Numbered from the stretch's first letter, positions 53,001 to 61,180 are shown. The stretch: 64,000 bases of DNA from Pseudomonas sp. SJZ074 (GCF_007828215.1 NZ_VIUE01000016.1:62001-126000); one strand, 5' to 3'. Program-made: numbers and translations. Notes: generated by a model not told the origin, from the letters alone.

Positions 53001-54968
53001 CAGCGCCACTTCCGTGAGCGCGGCATCAATGTCCAGGAAGACAGCATCACCGTGGTCGGCGTGGGCGACATGGCCGGCGACGTGTTCGGCAACGGCTTGT
53101 TGATGTCCGACAAGCTGCAACTGGTCGCAGCGTTCAACCACCTGCACATCTTCATCGACCCGAACCCGGAACCTGCCAGCAGCTTCGCCGAGCGCAAGCG
53201 TCTGTTCGACCTGCCGCGTTCGGCCTGGACCGACTACGACACCAGCATCATGTCCGAAGGCGGCGGCATCTTCTCGCGCAGTGCGAAGAGCATCGCCATC
53301 ACCCCACAGATGCAGGCGCGTTTCGACATCAAGGCCGACAAACTGACCCCGACCGAACTGCTGAACGCCTTGCTCAAGGCACCGGTGGACCTGTTGTGGA
53401 ACGGCGGTATCGGCACCTACGTCAAGGCCAGCACCGAAAGCCACGCCGATGTCGGCGACAAGGCCAACGATGCGCTGCGCGTGAACGGTAACGAACTGCG
53501 TTGCAAGGTGGTGGGCGAGGGCGGCAACCTGGGTATGACCCAGTTGGGCCGTGTCGAGTTCGGCCTGCATGGCGGCGCCACCAACACCGACTTCATCGAC
53601 AACGCGGGCGGCGTGGACTGCTCCGACCATGAAGTGAACATCAAGATCCTGCTCAACGAAGTGGTGCAGGCCGGCGACATGACCGACAAGCAACGTAACC
53701 AGTTGCTGGCGAGCATGACCGACGAAGTCGGTGGCCTGGTGTTGGGCAACAACTACAAGCAGACCCAGGCCTTGTCCCTGGCGGCCCGTCGCGCATTCGT
53801 GCGGATCGCCGAATACAAGCGCCTGATGAACGATCTGGAAGTGCGTGGCAAGCTGGACCGCGCCATCGAGTTCCTGCCGACCGAAGAACAGCTGGCCGAA
53901 CGTGTCGCGGCAGGCCATGGCTTGACCCGTGCCGAACTGTCGGTGCTGATCTCCTACAGCAAGATCGACCTCAAGGAAGCGCTGCTCAACTCCCTGGTAC
54001 CAGACGACGATTACCTGACCCGGGATATGGAGACCGCGTTCCCGGCAACGCTGGTGAACAAGTTCTCCGAAGCCATGCGTCGCCATCGCCTGAAGCGCGA
54101 GATCGTCAGCACCCAGATCGCCAACGACCTGGTCAACCACATGGGCATCACCTTCGTCCAACGGCTGAAGGAGTCCACGGGCATGAGCCCGGCGAACGTG
54201 GCTGGCGCGTATGTGATCGTGCGGGACATCTTCCATCTCCCACATTGGTTCCGTCAGATCGAAGCCCTGGACCACCAGGTGTCGGCCGACGTGCAACTGG
54301 AGCTGATGGATGAGCTGATGCGCCTGGGCCGTCGTGCGACCCGCTGGTTCCTGCGCAGCCGCCGTAACGAGCAGAACGCTGCCCGCGATGTGGCTCACTT
54401 CGGTCCGCACCTGGCGGCGTTGGGCCTCAAGCTCGACGAATTGCTGGAAGGCCCGACCCGCGAAGGCTGGCAGACCCGCTACCAGGCCTACGTGGCTGCC
54501 GGTGTGCCGGAGCTGCTGGCGCGTATGGTTGCCGGTACCACGCACCTGTACACCTTGCTGCCGATCATCGAGGCGTCCGACGTCACCGGCCAGGACGCCG
54601 CCGATGTGGCCAAGGCCTACTTCGCCGTGGGCAGCGCCCTGGACATCACCTGGTACCTGCAGCAAATCAGTGCCTTGCCGGTGGAAAACAACTGGCAAGC
54701 CCTGGCTCGCGAAGCGTTCCGCGATGACGTCGACTGGCAACAGCGGGCGATCACCATCTCGGTCCTGCAACAAGGCGACGGCACTCAGGACGTGGAAACG
54801 CGCCTGGCACTGTGGCTGGAACAGCAGCAGGACATGGTCGAGCGCTGGCGCGCCATGCTGGTAGACATCCGTGCCGCCAGCGCCACGGACTACGCCATGT
54901 ACGCGGTTGCCAACCGCGAACTGCTGGACCTGGCGTTGGCAGGTCAGATGGTCGTACCGGCCAACTGA
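50100..54968 (+). CDS. gdhB: NAD-specific glutamate dehydrogenase, large 180-kDa class
   Basis: A 1622-residue catabolic enzyme that deaminates glutamate to 2-oxoglutarate with NAD. The length matches P. aeruginosa GdhB (about 1620). The N-terminal ~700 residues are the regulatory part; the catalytic region follows, with VRGGLRWSDR-like sequence (VARGGLRWSDREEDYRTEVLGLVKAQ) and the substrate-lysine segment GAKGGFLPRR. VGVGDMAGDVFGNGLL is the NAD-binding Rossmann portion. The enzyme is known to be allosterically activated by arginine in Pseudomonas. ATG at 50100 is preceded by GCGGAG. It ends with a strong hairpin terminator. No partner genes adjoin. Confidence 0.97.
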   Translation: MAFFTAASKADFQHQLQAVLAQHISEQALPQVALFAEQFFGIISLDELTQRRLSDLAGCTLSAWRLLERFDHAQSQVRVYNPDYERHGWQSTHTAVEVLHHDLPFLVDSVRTELNRRGYSIHTLQTTVLSVRRGSKGELLEILPKGTQGDGVLQESLMYLEIDRCANAAELNVLSKELEQVLGEVRVAVADFEPMKDKVQEILTSLDNSAYAIDADEKSEIKTFLEWLVGNHFTFLGYEEFVVRDDADGGHIEYDPESFLGLTKLLRAGLTADDLRIEDYAVNYLREPTPLSFAKAAHPSRVHRPAYPDYVSIREIDADGKVIKECRFMGLYTSSVYGESVRVIPYIRRKVAEIERRSGFQAKAHLGKELAQVVEVLPRDDLFQTPVDELFSTVMSIVQIQERNKIRVFLRKDPYGRFCYCLAYVPRDIYSTEVRQKIQQVLMDRLKASDCEFWTFFSESVLARVQLILRVDPKNRIDIDPLLLEKEVVQACRSWQDDYASLVIESFGEAQGTNVLADYPKGFPAGYRERFAAHSAVVDMQHLLSLNEKNPLVMSFYQPLGQVSGQRELHCKLYHADTPLALSDVLPILENLGLRVLGEFPYRLRHSNGREFWIHDFAFTAAEGVNLDIQQLNDTLQDAFVHIVSGDAENDAFNRLVLTAGLPWRDVALLRAYARYLKQIRLGFDLGYIASTLNNHTDIARELTRLFKTRFYLARKLSGEDLEDKQLRLEQAILTALDDVQVLNEDRILRRYLDLIKATLRTNFYQTDAHGQNKSYFSFKFNPHLIPELPKPVPKFEIFVYSPRVEGVHLRFGNVARGGLRWSDREEDYRTEVLGLVKAQQVKNSVIVPVGAKGGFLPRRLPLGGSRDEIAAEGIACYRIFISGLLDITDNLKDGALVPPANVVRHDDDDPYLVVAADKGTATFSDIANGIAIDYGFWLGDAFASGGSAGYDHKKMGITAKGAWVGVQRHFRERGINVQEDSITVVGVGDMAGDVFGNGLLMSDKLQLVAAFNHLHIFIDPNPEPASSFAERKRLFDLPRSAWTDYDTSIMSEGGGIFSRSAKSIAITPQMQARFDIKADKLTPTELLNALLKAPVDLLWNGGIGTYVKASTESHADVGDKANDALRVNGNELRCKVVGEGGNLGMTQLGRVEFGLHGGATNTDFIDNAGGVDCSDHEVNIKILLNEVVQAGDMTDKQRNQLLASMTDEVGGLVLGNNYKQTQALSLAARRAFVRIAEYKRLMNDLEVRGKLDRAIEFLPTEEQLAERVAAGHGLTRAELSVLISYSKIDLKEALLNSLVPDDDYLTRDMETAFPATLVNKFSEAMRRHRLKREIVSTQIANDLVNHMGITFVQRLKESTGMSPANVAGAYVIVRDIFHLPHWFRQIEALDHQVSADVQLELMDELMRLGRRATRWFLRSRRNEQNAARDVAHFGPHLAALGLKLDELLEGPTREGWQTRYQAYVAAGVPELLARMVAGTTHLYTLLPIIEASDVTGQDAADVAKAYFAVGSALDITWYLQQISALPVENNWQALAREAFRDDVDWQQRAITISVLQQGDGTQDVETRLALWLEQQQDMVERWRAMLVDIRAASATDYAMYAVANRELLDLALAGQMVVPAN

Positions 54969-54982
54969 TCCGGCGTTGAATG

Positions 54983-55016
54983 AAAAAGCCCCGCATTGAG
55001 AGATGCGGGGCTTTTT
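54983..55016 (+). terminator. Intrinsic terminator of gdhB
   Basis: AAAAAGCCCCGCAT and ATGCGGGGCTTTTT form a 14-bp stem with a TGAGAG loop ending in a T-run, 15 bp after the stop. Textbook Rho-independent terminator. Confidence 0.95.
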
Positions 55017-55042
55017 TTGTGGGTTTTGTGTCGCCCTTCAAT

Positions 55043-55135
55043 CCTGTGGGAGCGGGCTTGCTCGCGAAGGCGGCGGGCCAGCTTGCATTGATGTCGGATG
55101 TGCCGTCGCCTTCGCGAGCAAGCCCGCTCCCACAA
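55043..55135. repeat. REPIN
   Basis: REPs at 55043-55073 (+) and 55103-55135 (-) form a REPIN between the gdhB terminator and the convergent cupin gene. Confidence 0.88.
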
Positions 55136-55151
55136 GGGCTTGCGGCGTTGG

Positions 55152-55556
55152 TTAGTTTTTCAGCGGGATCAAGACCGCCTCCTTCTCACCCATCACCATG
55201 AACACCAGCAGCTTCGCCGGCTCGGTTGCACTGGCGTTTTTCGAGACCAGGTGCTCGGATCCCGCTGCTTCGTACCAGAACTCCCCGGCCTTGTAGGTGA
55301 TCGCCGGTTCGCCTTTGACCTGGGAGGTAATGGCGCCTTCGAGCACGTAGGCCATGGCCGTGCCCTCGTGTTTGTGGGCGATGGACGACTGGCCTGGGGC
55401 GTAGTCGACGGTCAGCATCATGGCTTTCTTGCCCGGCAGGTTTTTCAGCATCTTTTCCTGCAACACCTGGACCTTCTCCGAAGGCGCGGTTTCGTGGGCG
55501 TAGACCTGGGCGACGGGTAGCAGGCTGAGGGCGGCGATCAGGGAGAGGGTTTTCAT
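55152..55556 (-). CDS. Exported cupin-domain protein
   Basis: A 134-residue protein with a signal peptide (about 1-20, LSLIAALSLLPVAQVYA) and a single cupin barrel. The metal-type motif is partly visible as HKHEGTAMAYVLEGAI (His-x-His...Glu) and GSEHLVSKN. It probably acts in the periplasm; small exported cupins of this type often bind or oxidise small molecules, but the substrate is unknown. It is a single gene, convergent with gdhB across a REPIN. Confidence 0.82.
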   Translation of the reverse strand: MKTLSLIAALSLLPVAQVYAHETAPSEKVQVLQEKMLKNLPGKKAMMLTVDYAPGQSSIAHKHEGTAMAYVLEGAITSQVKGEPAITYKAGEFWYEAAGSEHLVSKNASATEPAKLLVFMVMGEKEAVLIPLKN

Positions 55557-55710
55557 GGCAATGGCCTTCGTGGGTTTTGAGTGGATCCGCGTTGTCGCGG
55601 CGATGGATCCACCCTATGCGTGCTGGCGGGGCAAGCAAACGTCCAATCTTTCGGAAGGTCGGTAGACCAATTGGCCTATTACGGATTTGCAACTGACTGG
55701 ACCGTAACCC

Positions 55711-55837
55711 TGTGGCGAGGGGATTTATCCCCGTCGGGCTGCGCAGCGGCCCCAAGATATTCGTGACGGCGCCTATCTGGCGAGTGCTGCGCACTCGAGC
55801 GGGGCGGTGCGACGTTTCGCTAAATCCCCTCGCCACA
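55711..55837. repeat. Long palindromic element, GTGGCGAGGG family
   Basis: TGTGGCGAGGGGATTTATCC at the left end and its imperfect complement TAAATCCCCTCGCCACA at the right enclose ~90 bp with internal GCTGCGCA repeats. It is in the 309-bp gap between the cupin start and the monooxygenase stop, where no gene is seen. Confidence 0.7.
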
Positions 55838-55865
55838 TGGGGGCCGGCTCGGGAGCGTGGGCCGT

Positions 55866-56159
55866 TCAGACAATCGGGAAGCTGTTGAAATCCACGCTTC
55901 GGGCCAGGCGGTTGTCGATCAGGCCGATAAAACCCTGCACTTCGGGGCAGTTGAAGTGAGCCTGCATGGCCGCTTCCGATTGCCAGCGGGCACTGACAGT
56001 CCAGCGGTCGCCATCCACCGGACAGCGGTCGACCATGTAGGCGTCGCAGCCGGGCTGGGTGCGCAGGGTCTCGACGATTTGCTGCAACTGTCGGCCCAGT
56101 TCTTCCGAGCGACCGGCGGCGGCTTGCACCTGGACGGTATTGATCACTTGGCGAGACAT
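55866..56159 (-). CDS. Antibiotic biosynthesis monooxygenase (ABM) domain protein
   Basis: A 97-residue ferredoxin-like-fold protein of the ABM family (QVINTVQVQAAAGRSEELGRQLQQIVETLRTQPGCDAYMVDRCPVDGDRWTVSARWQSEAAMQAHFNCP). ABM proteins are small dimeric quinone- or haem-type monooxygenases. The W-x-S-x-x-A-x-x-A-H-F pattern is present. It has no signal peptide. A single gene about 120 bp downstream of the MocR stop; substrate unknown. Confidence 0.85.
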   Translation of the reverse strand: MSRQVINTVQVQAAAGRSEELGRQLQQIVETLRTQPGCDAYMVDRCPVDGDRWTVSARWQSEAAMQAHFNCPEVQGFIGLIDNRLARSVDFNSFPIV

Positions 56160-56278
56160 TGTTCAGGCTCCTGAATCAAGTCGGACGGGTGTTCACAATC
56201 AACGACACCCATGCAGGATAGGCCTGCACGGGCGAACCTCAAACAGCCAATCGGCGGATAAGCGGGCAGTCCAATCCC

Positions 56279-57712
56279 TCAGGCGACCTGCTGCAGGATG
56301 TCCCGCAAGCGATCCAGGGCGATGTCGATGTCCAAGACTTCAATGGCACCAAAACCGAAGAACAGCCCCGGTCGTGGTGGCTCTTCGTTGAAAAAACCTT
56401 CAAGGCTGTACAGCCCGACCTCGACTTTTTTCGCCAGCTCGATCACCAGCGGCAGATCGATGGGTACTTTGCACAATACCGCCAGGTGGAAACCCGCGGT
56501 GGTGGGCACGGCTTCGAACCAGGGCGACAGGTCCCCGGCCATGCGCGCCAGGATCCGCTCGCGACGTCCGGCATACAAGGCATGGCAGCGACGGATGTGC
56601 TTGAGCAGGCAGCCTTCGGCAATGAACTTGGCCAGCGCCCATTGGGGCAGGGTGGAGGTGTGCTGGTCGGTGAGGCGCTTGGCCAGGATCACCGCCTCGA
56701 GAATCGCCGGCGGCAGGATGGCGTAGCCGAGCCGCAACTCCGGTAGCAGGGTCTTGGAGAACGTCCCGACGTACGCCACGATACCCCGTTCGTCCATGCT
56801 CTGCAGCGAGTCGGCGGGCCGGCCCTCGTAACGGAATTCGCTGTCGTAATCGTCTTCGATGATGATCGCGCCGAGCTCATAGGCCCGCGCCAGCAGAGCC
56901 TCGCGCCGGGTCTGGCTCAGGGGCATGCCCAGGGGGAACTGGTGGGACGGCGTGACATAGATCAGCCGCGTGCCGTCCGGGATCAGGTCCACCCGCATGC
57001 CCTGGTCATCCACCGGCACTCCGACCACCGTGGCACCGTGGGAGCCGAACAGCAATCGCGCCGGTGGATACCCCGGGTCTTCCATTGCCACCAGGCTGCC
57101 GGGCCGGGTCAATACCCGTGAGATCAGGTCCAGGGCCTGTTGCGCACCGTTGCACACCACCACGTCATCGTCCTGACAGTTGACCCCTCGGGAAAATGCG
57201 ATGTGCCGGGCTATGGCATTGCGCAGTGCCGGCAGGCCCCCGGGTTGGCTATAGAAACCCTTGGCATTGGCGATCTGCCGCAGGGCATGGGCGGTGCAGC
57301 GACGCCAATCGTCCAGGGGAAACTGCCCTTTGCCGGTGGCGCCGCCGATGAAGTCGTAACGCAATGCGCTTTCGGGCGTCGGATGACGCAGCAGGTCCGG
57401 CATGCTGCGCCAGGCCTCGACGACGTCGGCCCCGGCCAGCTCGCGGTGGTTTTGTTTGCGCGTGACCCTGGCCGGCCGCGCATTGACGTAGGTGCCCTTG
57501 CCGACGATGCCGGTCAGGAAGTTCTCGTAGGTCAGTTGGGCGTAGGTGTCGGAAACGGTCTTGCGCGAAACGCCTAACTGTTCAGCGAGCAGGCGACTGG
57601 GTGGCAGCTGTGTGCCCGCCGCCAGGCGACCGCTTTCGATAGCGCTGCGCAACTGTTGATACAACTGACTTGTCAGGTCCTTGCGGCCGTTGATGACGAC
57701 ATGAAGTTCCAT
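56279..57712 (-). CDS. MocR/PdxR-type regulator (GntR HTH fused to aminotransferase domain)
   Basis: A 477-residue transcription factor. Residues 1-75 form a GntR winged helix (LTSQLYQQLRSAIESGRLAAGTQLPPSRLLAEQLGVSRKTVSDTY). After a linker, ~115-475 is a fold-type I PLP aminotransferase-like domain with the PLP-binding Lys320 in YVGTFSKTLLPELRLGY and EDDYDSEFRY before it. MocR proteins use PLP-bound ligands to control genes that are usually divergent. The divergent neighbour here is the AhpD-like gene at 57915, with a 202-bp region between, so that gene is the likely target. The ligand cannot be predicted. Confidence 0.93.
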   Translation of the reverse strand: MELHVVINGRKDLTSQLYQQLRSAIESGRLAAGTQLPPSRLLAEQLGVSRKTVSDTYAQLTYENFLTGIVGKGTYVNARPARVTRKQNHRELAGADVVEAWRSMPDLLRHPTPESALRYDFIGGATGKGQFPLDDWRRCTAHALRQIANAKGFYSQPGGLPALRNAIARHIAFSRGVNCQDDDVVVCNGAQQALDLISRVLTRPGSLVAMEDPGYPPARLLFGSHGATVVGVPVDDQGMRVDLIPDGTRLIYVTPSHQFPLGMPLSQTRREALLARAYELGAIIIEDDYDSEFRYEGRPADSLQSMDERGIVAYVGTFSKTLLPELRLGYAILPPAILEAVILAKRLTDQHTSTLPQWALAKFIAEGCLLKHIRRCHALYAGRRERILARMAGDLSPWFEAVPTTAGFHLAVLCKVPIDLPLVIELAKKVEVGLYSLEGFFNEEPPRPGLFFGFGAIEVLDIDIALDRLRDILQQVA

Positions 57713-57914
57713 ACCCGCGGGCTCCTGGACTATCGCCTGATGACAGCGTCAAAGCTGCAAGATTACCTGCATTGTGCATTTGGATAGAAGTTGAGTAGAG
57801 AAAATCCGGCAGATTGGCCAGGCGCACAGTGGTCCTGGTTTTTTCGAGCAATTGGACCTGTCGCCGACGGCCTTCAGGTTTTACCGTGCAAGTATCCCTG
57901 TCATGGAGCCCGAC

Positions 57915-58355
57915 ATGAGCCAGCGTCTGGATTACTACAGTGCGTCCCCCGGGGCGATGAAAGCGATGATTGGCCTGGAAGCGCTGACCAGCCGCTTGAG
58001 TATCGAACCGGCGCTGCTGCACCTGATCAAGATCCGCGCCTCGCAACTCAATGGCTGTGCCTTCTGCACGGACATGCACTCGGTGGATGCACGACGCCTG
58101 GGCGAGACCGAGCGGCGCCTGTATGCGGTGGCCGTCTGGCGTGACAGCGGCTTCTTTACTGACCGCGAGCGTGCTGCCCTGGCTTGGACCGAGGCGGTGA
58201 CGCTGGTGGCCCAGAGCCAGGTGCCGGACGAAGTCTATGCCCAGGCCCGTGCCTGCTTCAGCGAGGAGGAACTGGTGGACCTGACGATGGCGATCAGCAC
58301 CATCAACAGTTGGAACCGGTTGGCGGTGAGTTTTCGCCAGCGTCCCGGTGATTGA
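57915..58355 (+). CDS. Carboxymuconolactone decarboxylase/AhpD-family protein
   Basis: A 146-residue all-helical protein of the AhpD/CMD family. The redox motif CAFCTDMH (CxxC with His four residues later) indicates an AhpD-type alkylhydroperoxidase rather than a decarboxylase. The second half has TINSWNRLAVSFRQRPG. The ATG at 57915 has GGAG six bases upstream; an ATG at 57903 in frame is less well placed. It is divergent from the MocR gene and probably controlled by it, with a role in peroxide or reactive-aldehyde stress inferred. Confidence 0.88.
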   Translation: MSQRLDYYSASPGAMKAMIGLEALTSRLSIEPALLHLIKIRASQLNGCAFCTDMHSVDARRLGETERRLYAVAVWRDSGFFTDRERAALAWTEAVTLVAQSQVPDEVYAQARACFSEEELVDLTMAISTINSWNRLAVSFRQRPGD

Positions 58356-58386
58356 ATCTGTAAGTTGAGTGGTGCCTGGTCGGCCG

Positions 58387-58413
58387 CTTCGCGAGCAGGC
58401 TCGCTCCCACAGG
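58387..58413 (-). repeat. Single REP
   Basis: CTTCGCGAGCAGGCTCGCTCCCACAGG-type REP in minus orientation, 32 bp after the AhpD-like stop. Confidence 0.8.
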
Positions 58414-58493
58414 GATGGCGGTGAATGCAGGGTAATGTCGGGGCCGCAGCGCACGGCGGGGCCCCGGAGAGGTCAAGCCAGGTTCGGCACGAT

Positions 58494-58748
58494 CTAGGCG
58501 ACGGCCGCAGCGTTGCGCTCACGCAGCTCCTGCAAACGATCGGCCCCGCCTTCAGCTACACGATTTTCCATCAGGCGGTCGGAGCCACCTTCGGCTACGC
58601 GATTCTGGATCAGGCGATCAGACCCACCTTCGGCCAACTGATGCACCGGCGCACCGCTGTCTGTTGCCGAAGCGATATTCGACAGGCCGAAGCCGCCAAC
58701 CAGTGCCAGTACGATTGCCAGGGACGAGGCTTTTGGGACATTGAACAT
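58494..58748 (-). CDS. Secreted small protein with three 13-residue tandem repeats
   Basis: An 84-residue protein with a signal peptide (about 1-28, SLAIVLALVGGFGLSNIASA). The mature part holds three near-identical repeats, AEGGSDRLIQNRV, AEGGSDRLMENRV and AEGGADRLQELRE, followed by a short Ala-rich end. Shine-Dalgarno AAGGAG lies upstream of the ATG at 58748. Pseudomonads carry small secreted proteins with AEGGSDR-type repeats (some annotated 'phage infection protein'), but the function is unknown. It is a single gene with a 194-bp upstream gap where no other feature is clear. Confidence 0.75.
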   Translation of the reverse strand: MFNVPKASSLAIVLALVGGFGLSNIASATDSGAPVHQLAEGGSDRLIQNRVAEGGSDRLMENRVAEGGADRLQELRERNAAAVA

Positions 58749-58942
58749 GGTGATTCTCCTTGCGTTTGATTGAGTGGACCGTGCAACGGGTGTGTCGCTG
58801 CTATCCGGTGTGCACAGTTAAACGCCCGGGTGTATCACTGGTGTGTGCCTGAAAACCTCGAAAACGGCAGTTTCGTATCAAACTGCCGTTCATATACAGA
58901 CCGATACAAACTTCCATGCCGTCATCGTCGGCCTGCAGTGCG

Positions 58943-59734
58943 TCACTGGGCCTCGGGAACCGCCAGCCATTGCCCGATGATTTTCTGGTAGCTGCCGTTC
59001 GCCTTGCTCAGGTGCAACCACTGGTCAACGTACATTTTCCAGGTGGTGTCGTCCCGAGGCAGCAAGTATGCCTTCTCGCCGTATTGCAGGTAGTGGGTCG
59101 GGTTGACGGCGCACAGGCCAGGCTTGAGTTTCTGCTGGTAGAGCGCTTCCGAGGCGTCGGTGATCATCACGTCGGCTTTCTTGTCCAGCAGTTCCTGGAA
59201 GATGGTCACGTTGTCGTGAAAGCTCAGCTGGCCCTTGGGCACGAAGGCGCGGACGAAGGCTTCGTTGGTGCCGCCAGCTGGCTCCACCAGGCGTACCGAA
59301 GGCTGGTTGATCTGCTCCAGGGTCTGGTAGCGCGACTGGTCTTCGCAACGGACCAGTGGGATCTTGCCATCCACGTCCAGGGTGTTGCTGAAGTAGGCTT
59401 TCTTCTGGCGTTCGAGGGTCACCGAGATCCCACCCATGCCAATGTCGCATTTGCCCTCGGTCATATCCGGCATCAGGGTCTTCCAGGTGGTCTGTACCCA
59501 CTGGACCTTGACGCCCAGGCTTGCGGCCAGGGAGCGCGCCATATCGGTGTCGATGCCTTCGTATTCGCCACCTTCGTTTTTGTAGGTGTAGGGCTTGTAG
59601 TCGCCGGTGGTGCAAACCTTCAACTCACCACGCTGCAGGACCTGGTCAAGGTGCGAAGGCGCCGGTTCGGCCTGGGCGCCGCAGGACAGTGCCAGCAGGC
59701 CACATAAGGTCATTGTGTTTGTTATATTTTTCAT
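58943..59734 (-). CDS. Periplasmic solute-binding-fold protein, PheC-like cyclohexadienyl dehydratase candidate
   Basis: A 263-residue protein with signal peptide (to about GAQA). The sequence TTGDYKPYTYKNEGGEYEGIDTDMARSLAASLGVK and later GGTNEAF, DNVTIFQELLDKKADVMITDASEALYQQ and AEKAYLLPRD-like YGEKAYLLPRDDTTWKMYVDQWLHL closely follow P. aeruginosa PheC, which dehydrates prephenate and arogenate. The Glu in ITDASEA sits at the general-acid position I recall from PheC studies. An amino-acid-binding role (SBP_bac_3) is the alternative, but no ABC genes adjoin. It is co-oriented with TetR downstream... no operon is evident. Confidence 0.72.
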   Translation of the reverse strand: MKNITNTMTLCGLLALSCGAQAEPAPSHLDQVLQRGELKVCTTGDYKPYTYKNEGGEYEGIDTDMARSLAASLGVKVQWVQTTWKTLMPDMTEGKCDIGMGGISVTLERQKKAYFSNTLDVDGKIPLVRCEDQSRYQTLEQINQPSVRLVEPAGGTNEAFVRAFVPKGQLSFHDNVTIFQELLDKKADVMITDASEALYQQKLKPGLCAVNPTHYLQYGEKAYLLPRDDTTWKMYVDQWLHLSKANGSYQKIIGQWLAVPEAQ

Positions 59735-59819
59735 CGGGGCACACGTCTCGCAAGGGAAGGGGACAGGACGGGGCAGTGTAGTAAAAGTATTTGCGAACTG
59801 TCACGGGCACGTCGGCTAC

Positions 59820-60470
59820 TCAAGGCGCGGTCGCTTCGGGTCGTTGCTGGAGGCTTTCGAGGTAGGCGCAGAACATATCGGCCATGGCGCCGGCATAAAT
59901 CTCAATTTCTCCAGGCGAGCGCGGTGTGATCGAAAATTGCTTTCCCACCTTGCTTAGGGTCGTGATGATCAGGTCGCCCGCCAGGCTTCGGGTTTGTGCA
60001 GAGGCGGCCGGCAGCACCTCCAGCATGAAGGTGTCGACCGACTGCTGGACCGCCACCCGTGCCGCCCGGGCCTCGGGGGCATCGCGGTAGAGCGGGGCGG
60101 CGTCATCGAGCGCGCCACGCATCTGGGCCTCGTCGCATTCGGACTGGACAAAGGCCCTGACAAGGCTATGCAGCCGCTCGAAAGGCGGCCTCACCTGATC
60201 GTCAAGAATCCCGCGCAGCATGTCGCTGGTTTGCCGCCACTCATCACTTTGCAGGCGGAACAGGATAGCCGCCTTGTTCGGGAAGTACTGATATATCGAT
60301 CCGACGCTGACACCGGCTCGCTCGGCCACGCGGGCCATGGTGAAGCGCGAGGCGCCCTGGCTCGCCAGAACCTGGACAGCGGCCTCCAGAATGGCTGCGA
60401 CGAGCTCGGTGGAACGCACCTGCTTGGGCTGTTTGCGCGAGGAAATCTGCGGGCTTGGGCGTTCAGACAT
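59820..60470 (-). CDS. TetR-family transcriptional regulator
   Basis: A 216-residue regulator. The HTH is ILEAAVQVLASQGASRFTMARVAERAGVSVGSIYQYFPNKAAILFRL, followed by a helical C-terminal domain with a CxYLESLQQRPEA tail. It sits just upstream (85 bp) of the PheC-like gene on the same strand and 47 bp downstream of the NarL regulator. The target is unknown; the PheC-like gene is the nearest candidate. Confidence 0.9.
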   Translation of the reverse strand: MSERPSPQISSRKQPKQVRSTELVAAILEAAVQVLASQGASRFTMARVAERAGVSVGSIYQYFPNKAAILFRLQSDEWRQTSDMLRGILDDQVRPPFERLHSLVRAFVQSECDEAQMRGALDDAAPLYRDAPEARAARVAVQQSVDTFMLEVLPAASAQTRSLAGDLIITTLSKVGKQFSITPRSPGEIEIYAGAMADMFCAYLESLQQRPEATAP

Positions 60471-60516
60471 GGAGGCATCAACCTCGGAGGGGAATGCGAT
60501 TTAACCTCACAGACCC

Positions 60517-61149
60517 CTATCGGGCAATGATCCCATGGTCGATCGCGTACTTCGCCAGGGCCGCGGGTTTGTCGATGTTGAGCTTGCGGCGGATGCTCAG
60601 GCGGTGGGTCTCGACGGTGCGCACGCTGATGTCCAGCTCGCGGGCCATCTCCTTGTTGTTGAGCCCCTGGACCATTTTGAGCAGCACCTGGCGCTCACGG
60701 GGTGTCAGATCGTCATCGGTGTCGGGGGCAGTGGCGAGCCGCTGGGCGATCTCAGCGCTGTAGAAGGTGCCGCCGCCGATTATGGCCTCGATGGCGGCGA
60801 TGATCTCCCGTGAAGGTGCATTTTTGAGAACGTAGCCGCTGGCTCCGGAGCGCACCGACTCGCTCACGTACTCATGATTGTCGTACATGCTCAGGATCAG
60901 GATCTTGAGGCCGGGGTACTGTTTGCCCAGCAGGCGGGTCAATTCAAGCCCGTTCATGTCCTTGAGGCCGATGTCCATCAGCAGCAGGTCCGGCTGGCAG
61001 CGCCCGACCATCTCGATTGCCTGCGCGCCGTTCTCGGCTTCGCCCACCACGTCCAGTTGGGGCATGACGGACAGCAAGGCGCGGATGCCATCGCGGACCA
61101 GGGAGTGATCGTCAACCAGCGCGACGCGGATCGCAGGGGGCAGGTTCAT
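60517..61149 (-). CDS. NarL-family response regulator
   Basis: A 210-residue regulator. The receiver has DDH (13-15), phospho-acceptor Asp59 in LLLMDIGLKDMNG, Ser/Thr in ILSMYDN, Lys in YVLKNA. The LuxR-type HTH is LTPRERQVLLKMVQGLNNKEMARELDISVRTVETHRLSIRRKL. The start at 61149 (MNLPPAIRVALVDDH) was chosen from domain limits; the frame extends to 61230 into the kinase gene. It pairs with the histidine kinase just upstream, 31 bp away, and with the cstA gene divergent beyond it. Confidence 0.93.
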   Translation of the reverse strand: MNLPPAIRVALVDDHSLVRDGIRALLSVMPQLDVVGEAENGAQAIEMVGRCQPDLLLMDIGLKDMNGLELTRLLGKQYPGLKILILSMYDNHEYVSESVRSGASGYVLKNAPSREIIAAIEAIIGGGTFYSAEIAQRLATAPDTDDDLTPRERQVLLKMVQGLNNKEMARELDISVRTVETHRLSIRRKLNIDKPAALAKYAIDHGIIAR

Positions 61150-61180
61150 CGGCAAGTGCTCTTGGTGTAAGGAGGGCGCA

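Noticed and set aside
50070..54773. A 1567-codon open frame on the minus strand across gdhB
   Set aside because: It lies fully antisense to the well-supported gdhB gene, is His/Gln/Val/Ala-biased low-complexity sequence without recognisable domains, and is explained by GC-rich third positions leaving few stops in that frame.
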